This document shows positions 56,099 through 59,986 of a stretch of DNA of 59,986 nt, piece after piece (within the stretch, counting starts at the first letter, position 1; the number at the start of each line of letters is the position of its first letter). A model generated the notes under the pieces. The model had not been told where the DNA came from. It worked only from the letters and a program-made list of their open reading frames with translations, and did no database searches. Source of the stretch: a virus; the IMG/VR virus record IMGVR_UViG_3300020474_000013, positions 1-59,986 of that record. One strand, 5' to 3'. Made by a program: the position numbers and the translations under genes.

Positions 56099-56479
56099 AT
56101 GCTAAAAGATATACTACAAGAAAAATTAGATAAACGAAAAAGGAAATGGTGGGAGTGGCACAAAAAGAATCCACAAGTTTGGGATAAGTTTGAATCTTAT
56201 ACCTTAGAAGCTATCAATAGTGGTAGGAAAAAGTATTCGCATTGGGCGATAATCAATCGTATTCGTTGGCACAATGAGATAGAAACTAGAGGTGGGGACT
56301 TTAAGATAAGCAATGATTACATCTGTTTCTATGCCCGTTTATTCCATGCTAGACATCCACAATACAAAGACTTCTTTACATTGAAACCATTGAAAGAAGA
56401 AAAGGATATGGCTATGTTAGAGGTTAAGACTGAAAATAGGAATGTTAGCTTTCTTCCTCAGTTGAGGAACCATAGCTAG
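56099..56479 (+). CDS. Unknown early protein
   Basis: The protein has 126 residues. It is strongly basic at the start (KLDKRKRKWWEWHKKNPQVWDKFESY) and has a helical middle (HWAIINRIRWHNEIETRGGD, FYARLFHARHPQYKDFF). Similar proteins are frequent near RusA in marine phages. The last 63 bases overlap the 3' end of the giant polyvalent gene on the other strand. Function unknown. Confidence 0.6.
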   Translation: MLKDILQEKLDKRKRKWWEWHKKNPQVWDKFESYTLEAINSGRKKYSHWAIINRIRWHNEIETRGGDFKISNDYICFYARLFHARHPQYKDFFTLKPLKEEKDMAMLEVKTENRNVSFLPQLRNHS

Positions 56480-59400
56480 TCGCATATCTCTTTCTAGTTC
56501 TAAGTCTCTTATCATATCTGACTTGACTGTTATAGATAGATTTTCATCTTGATAGATTCTATCTCTACGCTTTCTCCAGTTATCTAAGTATCTTTCTATT
56601 GACCTTACTTGTCCTTTGACATTCAACACACCCTGCATATTGCTTCTGTAAGCTGATAGTTCATCAAATCTTCTTTGTTTTTGTAGAGAGTTGATAGTTG
56701 CTACTGCCCTGTCAACCTCTCCTCTTAACTCATAAAACTGTTGCTGATAACCACCCGACTTATCTAAATCAAGTAATAGTCTATTAAAGACTGGCATTTT
56801 ACTTAGTTGATAGTTGGAAGGTATTAGAGGACTTCCTGTAGCTCCTCTAGTGATAGTATCTACAGCACTTAATACATATCCACCAAGTGTTCCTGTATAA
56901 CCTCTCATAACGTGCTCTATCTTTGCAGGAGATATATTAAGAGCTTCACCCATTACTCTTGCAAACTCATTGGTAGTTGGTCTTGATTGTAATCCAGGTT
57001 CTTTCTTTTGTTGATAGTAGGGTACTATTTCTGTATCAGTAAAAGTATTTCTATTATTTATTACTTCTGATATTGGTTTTAATAATTGTATTCCACCACC
57101 AGGTTGAAAGAATGGTATGTTAAAAGAAGTTTGAGCCTGTCTACCAATAGATGTCATAGCTTCATCAACAGACTTTCTTGTAAAAGCATCATCTCCCATA
57201 GTCATATCAAATACTCTTTCTGGTATAGCTTTAAATAACATACCTACTTCAAATGGAATAGGTATCTTAACTGCATTGCCATTGCCTATAGGCATGACCC
57301 AGTTATCATCTCTTACTTCTCGTTTAAGATTTTTGTATTCATCTGTATCACTTACCATCATGTAGTAAAGTGCCGTTAGACCTACAAGTAATCCTGCATT
57401 AAAGAATGTTCTTCTAAATATTCTTGATTGCACATCTTTTAGTGATTCTCCAATCTGTTGTTTTTCTACAGCAGAATATTGACCAGTTAATCCTCTATGT
57501 AATACATCAAGACCTTGTATTCTTGCATTTAAAAATGGTATTGCAGCAGTAATAATTCTAAATAATGAATCAGAACCACGCCTTCCAAAGTTAATTATTT
57601 CTTGTGCTTGATAAGCCGCTTCTGATTGTGCAACTGCTTCTGATAAGCCTTGTTCTTTTAACATTTTATAAACACCATCATAGACTGCTTTACGAGTTGC
57701 ACCATCTGATTTAGTGGTAAGTGCTCCAAGACCATCCCATAGCTTAAAGAAAGCACCTGTAGGAGACATACCATTATTTGGTGTGAGTCCTTGTTGTCGC
57801 ATAGTTCTAGTAATAAATTGTTTTACACTACCCTCATCAACAGAATAATCATAGCCACCAAGAACACCAAACTGTTCTAGTTCTTCCATGCTACCAAACA
57901 TATTTTTAACTGAATCAATGATAGGCGTATATGGTGCACCGCTTGTTACAGCAGAAGATAAGGTATCTCTTAAAATATTTATAACAACAAAGCCTGGGTC
58001 TCTTGTAACTGTATCTCTAAGCAGCCCTGCTGGTACTGCTAAAAATTTTCCTATGGCACCTGGAGCTACTCCTCCAACATTTTGTAAACTATAGACCAGT
58101 CTAGGGTCATCTACCTGATAGTGTTGCTTGTTACCATCTTCAAAGAAGAATAAGCTATCAGCTTTACCTGCGTCTTTTGCAGATATTTTTTGAGCTAATC
58201 CCATTGTTTCTAAATCTCTAACTATTTTACTCATAGAATCATTTTTTAATGCTGCTGTAAGAATAGATAATGAGTTTCTTGATATAGCTTCTATTGGGTC
58301 TGCATCAATAATTTCTTCTGAACCTTTTATTTGTATATCTAATGGATTTCCTGGTAGTGAACCACCTGCAATTTTAGGTCCTTTAATCCCACTATCATCA
58401 ACCATTTGCCTATAGAAAGGATAATAAACAGAATGTTCTCTCCATAATGCAGATTGTTCTGCACTTAAAATACCTTTACTTTCTGCAAGTTTAATTAAAG
58501 CATTATTCCAATTTTGATAATTATTATAGACTTCTAATATTTCAGGGTGCTGTTGTTCTATTTGTTGTATAAGAACATAATCTTTAGGTTTAACTGGTGT
58601 ATCTATTTCTCTACCACTTTCATCAAGATTTTTTGCTCTTTTTAACATAGCATAACTTTTAAAAGCAGCTTCTAAATTTAAGTTAGGATTAGAAAATAAT
58701 GGTGCAAGTATTTGTATAAGACCACCTGTTTTACCTGTAAGATTACCATTAGCATCAACAAGTTCTAAAGGTATTGTTTTTACTAAAGAACTAACTCCAT
58801 CTATTACATCAGTTGGTATTCCTCTTGTAAGCATACCTTGATATACACCTCTTGATTTATCAGACATTCTTAATGATTGTTCTGCACCTGAATCTGCAAA
58901 CATATTAACAAGTGTTACTTGTTCTGCTGCTGCTATAGCTTCTTCTTCTGTAAATTCTTTTTTAGTTTTAGGATTTATTCTGCCTATATAAAATTCTTTA
59001 GTTTTACCAGCTAATAATGTTTTAGTAAGGGTATCGTATTGGTCAATATATCTTTGTCTAAACTCTTTAAAGAAATTTTTAATAGATGTAATGGGGTCTT
59101 TAACAACTTCAATAAATCTAGCACCCATAGATTGGTCAGGCAATACTTCTCCACCTGTTCTAGTAATAAACTCTTTTAAGTTATCTTGTAGTCCATCAAG
59201 AGTAGGTCTTGAAAAATTAGGTATATCATCAGGTGCCTTAGCAGATAAGTCTTTATTAAAGTCTATAGCAATCTTTAAGGCTGTATCTGAGGCATTTAAA
59301 TTATAATAAGGTATTGAACCTCTAGGTGTTTGTTTAACTGTTTCTTCGGCTTCTTCTACTGCTTGTTTTAATTGTATATTTTTTTGTGTATTTGGTGGTG

Positions 59401-59986
59401 GATTTAATATATTAGCAATATCATTCATATATTTAGTAACAATATTTGCAAGTTCTTCTTTTGATGAAGCTAAACCTCTTGTTTCATTACCTATTGGTTT
59501 CATAGGCAATCCTTTACCCTCCATAACAGATTTAACTTGTTCTGGAGGTAATGGGTCTCCTATATCAGTCATCTCAGGACTAAAAAATCTTTGTGGAACT
59601 TCACCAGTTCTATCTATTGCTCTACCAAAATATGGATTAATTTTTGTTTGAGTAAGTTCTTCTAATGTAGCACTACCTAATATGTTATTAACATTTTTAA
59701 AATAATTTAAATTATTATCTACATCTAAATATACAGATTGTGTTACATCATTACTAAGCAATCCTTTTGTTTCTCTGCCAAACCCTGGTCTTAAAGAACC
59801 CAATCCAAAAGCATTTGGATTAGGTTGCCAATTTAAACCACCAATATCTCTATCAGTACCTTTTTTAACAGCTATTAAAACTAAATCAGATAGTTCTTCT
59901 CTCCAATCTACGCTTCTATGATAAGCAATAGCATCTACTGGATTAGTAAATACTACTAATCCTGGAGTTTCTATTTCTGTATCTGG
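56417..59986 (-). CDS. Giant polyvalent protein, C-terminal about 1,164 residues (continues to 1..5075)
   Basis: This is the remainder of the frame that starts at 5075. The frame is open to the window end and in phase through the 77-bp overlap, so the protein ends at 56417 after about 2,855 residues. The second ART-like segment ends near residue 1,720 (residues about 1,630-1,720, with YHRS and LSDLVLIAVKK). A sixth P-N-F-S-R motif (Phe at about 1,924) precedes the large helical C-terminal region, which resembles the domain I recall as LPD38 (SAEQSALWREHSVYYPFYRQM, ITAAIPFLNARIQGLDVLHRG). One membrane helix (about NAGLLVGLTALYYMMV) occurs near residue 2,490. The end overlaps the opposite-strand gene. 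Confidence 0.85.
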   Translation of the reverse strand, partial: PDTEIETPGLVVFTNPVDAIAYHRSVDWREELSDLVLIAVKKGTDRDIGGLNWQPNPNAFGLGSLRPGFGRETKGLLSNDVTQSVYLDVDNNLNYFKNVNNILGSATLEELTQTKINPYFGRAIDRTGEVPQRFFSPEMTDIGDPLPPEQVKSVMEGKGLPMKPIGNETRGLASSKEELANIVTKYMNDIANILNPPPNTQKNIQLKQAVEEAEETVKQTPRGSIPYYNLNASDTALKIAIDFNKDLSAKAPDDIPNFSRPTLDGLQDNLKEFITRTGGEVLPDQSMGARFIEVVKDPITSIKNFFKEFRQRYIDQYDTLTKTLLAGKTKEFYIGRINPKTKKEFTEEEAIAAAEQVTLVNMFADSGAEQSLRMSDKSRGVYQGMLTRGIPTDVIDGVSSLVKTIPLELVDANGNLTGKTGGLIQILAPLFSNPNLNLEAAFKSYAMLKRAKNLDESGREIDTPVKPKDYVLIQQIEQQHPEILEVYNNYQNWNNALIKLAESKGILSAEQSALWREHSVYYPFYRQMVDDSGIKGPKIAGGSLPGNPLDIQIKGSEEIIDADPIEAISRNSLSILTAALKNDSMSKIVRDLETMGLAQKISAKDAGKADSLFFFEDGNKQHYQVDDPRLVYSLQNVGGVAPGAIGKFLAVPAGLLRDTVTRDPGFVVINILRDTLSSAVTSGAPYTPIIDSVKNMFGSMEELEQFGVLGGYDYSVDEGSVKQFITRTMRQQGLTPNNGMSPTGAFFKLWDGLGALTTKSDGATRKAVYDGVYKMLKEQGLSEAVAQSEAAYQAQEIINFGRRGSDSLFRIITAAIPFLNARIQGLDVLHRGLTGQYSAVEKQQIGESLKDVQSRIFRRTFFNAGLLVGLTALYYMMVSDTDEYKNLKREVRDDNWVMPIGNGNAVKIPIPFEVGMLFKAIPERVFDMTMGDDAFTRKSVDEAMTSIGRQAQTSFNIPFFQPGGGIQLLKPISEVINNRNTFTDTEIVPYYQQKKEPGLQSRPTTNEFARVMGEALNISPAKIEHVMRGYTGTLGGYVLSAVDTITRGATGSPLIPSNYQLSKMPVFNRLLLDLDKSGGYQQQFYELRGEVDRAVATINSLQKQRRFDELSAYRSNMQGVLNVKGQVRSIERYLDNWRKRRDRIYQDENLSITVKSDMIRDLELERDMRLAMVPQLRKKANIPIFSLNL
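59910..59986. repeat. Right copy of 77-bp exact terminal overlap
   Basis: Identical to 1-77. See the left copy for reading. Counting the overlap once gives a circle of about 59,909 bp. Confidence 0.93.

Noticed and set aside
1-59986. tRNA, rRNA, integrase, transposase, RNA polymerase or DNA polymerase genes
   Set aside because: I looked for cloverleaf, recombinase and polymerase signatures on both strands and found none I could support.

Overview
The window is a complete, circular, low-GC tailed-phage genome. Bases 1-77 are repeated exactly at 59910-59986, so the true circle is about 59,909 bp and the window ends are an arbitrary cut inside one giant gene. The head and tail genes look podovirus-like (P22-type portal, gp4-like adaptors, gp10-like hub, no tape measure or tail tube). 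Gene families, AT-rich composition, a 2-oxoglutarate oxygenase/sulfotransferase cassette and an alphaproteobacterial-type parS palindrome suggest a marine alphaproteobacterial host, perhaps SAR11- or SAR116-like. The host is an inference. I see no integrase, tRNA, RNA polymerase, DNA polymerase or CRISPR array.

Late half, minus strand, read from 41.7 kb down to 1 and across the junction to 56.4 kb: small terminase, a 526-bp gap with three phased G-run repeats and two dyads, large terminase, portal, a GroES-like protein, scaffold, major capsid protein with a strong terminator behind it, decoration and adaptor proteins, tail fibre/adhesin genes, a sulfotransferase and three 2OG-Fe(II) oxygenases, and a block of small membrane proteins and a nuclease. 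Then comes a tightly overlapping CsgF-CsgG-curlin-FecR-CHASE2/adenylate-cyclase operon that runs directly into spanin-like and endolysin genes. After that are the tail hub, putative ejection proteins and a polyvalent protein of about 2,855 residues that crosses the circle junction. It carries a zincin HExxH motif, two ADP-ribosyltransferase-like segments and a recurring P-x-F-S-R linker.

Early half: a plus-strand block at 42-47.6 kb encodes a MoxR-type AAA ATPase, a DUF3150-like protein, a metallopeptidase-VWA protein and three unknowns. Each of its first five transcription units is preceded, 23-34 nt before the start codon, by a type III hammerhead ribozyme-like fold. In four of them every core base is present and all three stems covary. 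The gaps also carry a palindromic element around TATTTACCAGTAAATA, found about a dozen times and only in the early half. Bases 47.6-48.3 kb form a non-coding hub with two terminators, a DnaA-box-like sequence and a perfect parS-like palindrome. A minus-strand primase-helicase and a leaderless gene lie at 48.8-51.4 kb. A plus-strand recombination block (Cas4-like nuclease, DUF1071 annealing protein, SSB-like tail protein, Ref-like HNH, RusA) fills 51.7-56.5 kb.

The most unusual signals are (1) repeated intergenic hammerhead ribozymes that would cut the early polycistronic RNA into single-gene messages with structured 5' ends; (2) the curli secretion plus cyclic-nucleotide signalling operon fused to the lysis genes; (3) a host-type partition site in a genome with no polymerase; and (4) regularly placed putative cleavage motifs in the polyvalent protein.
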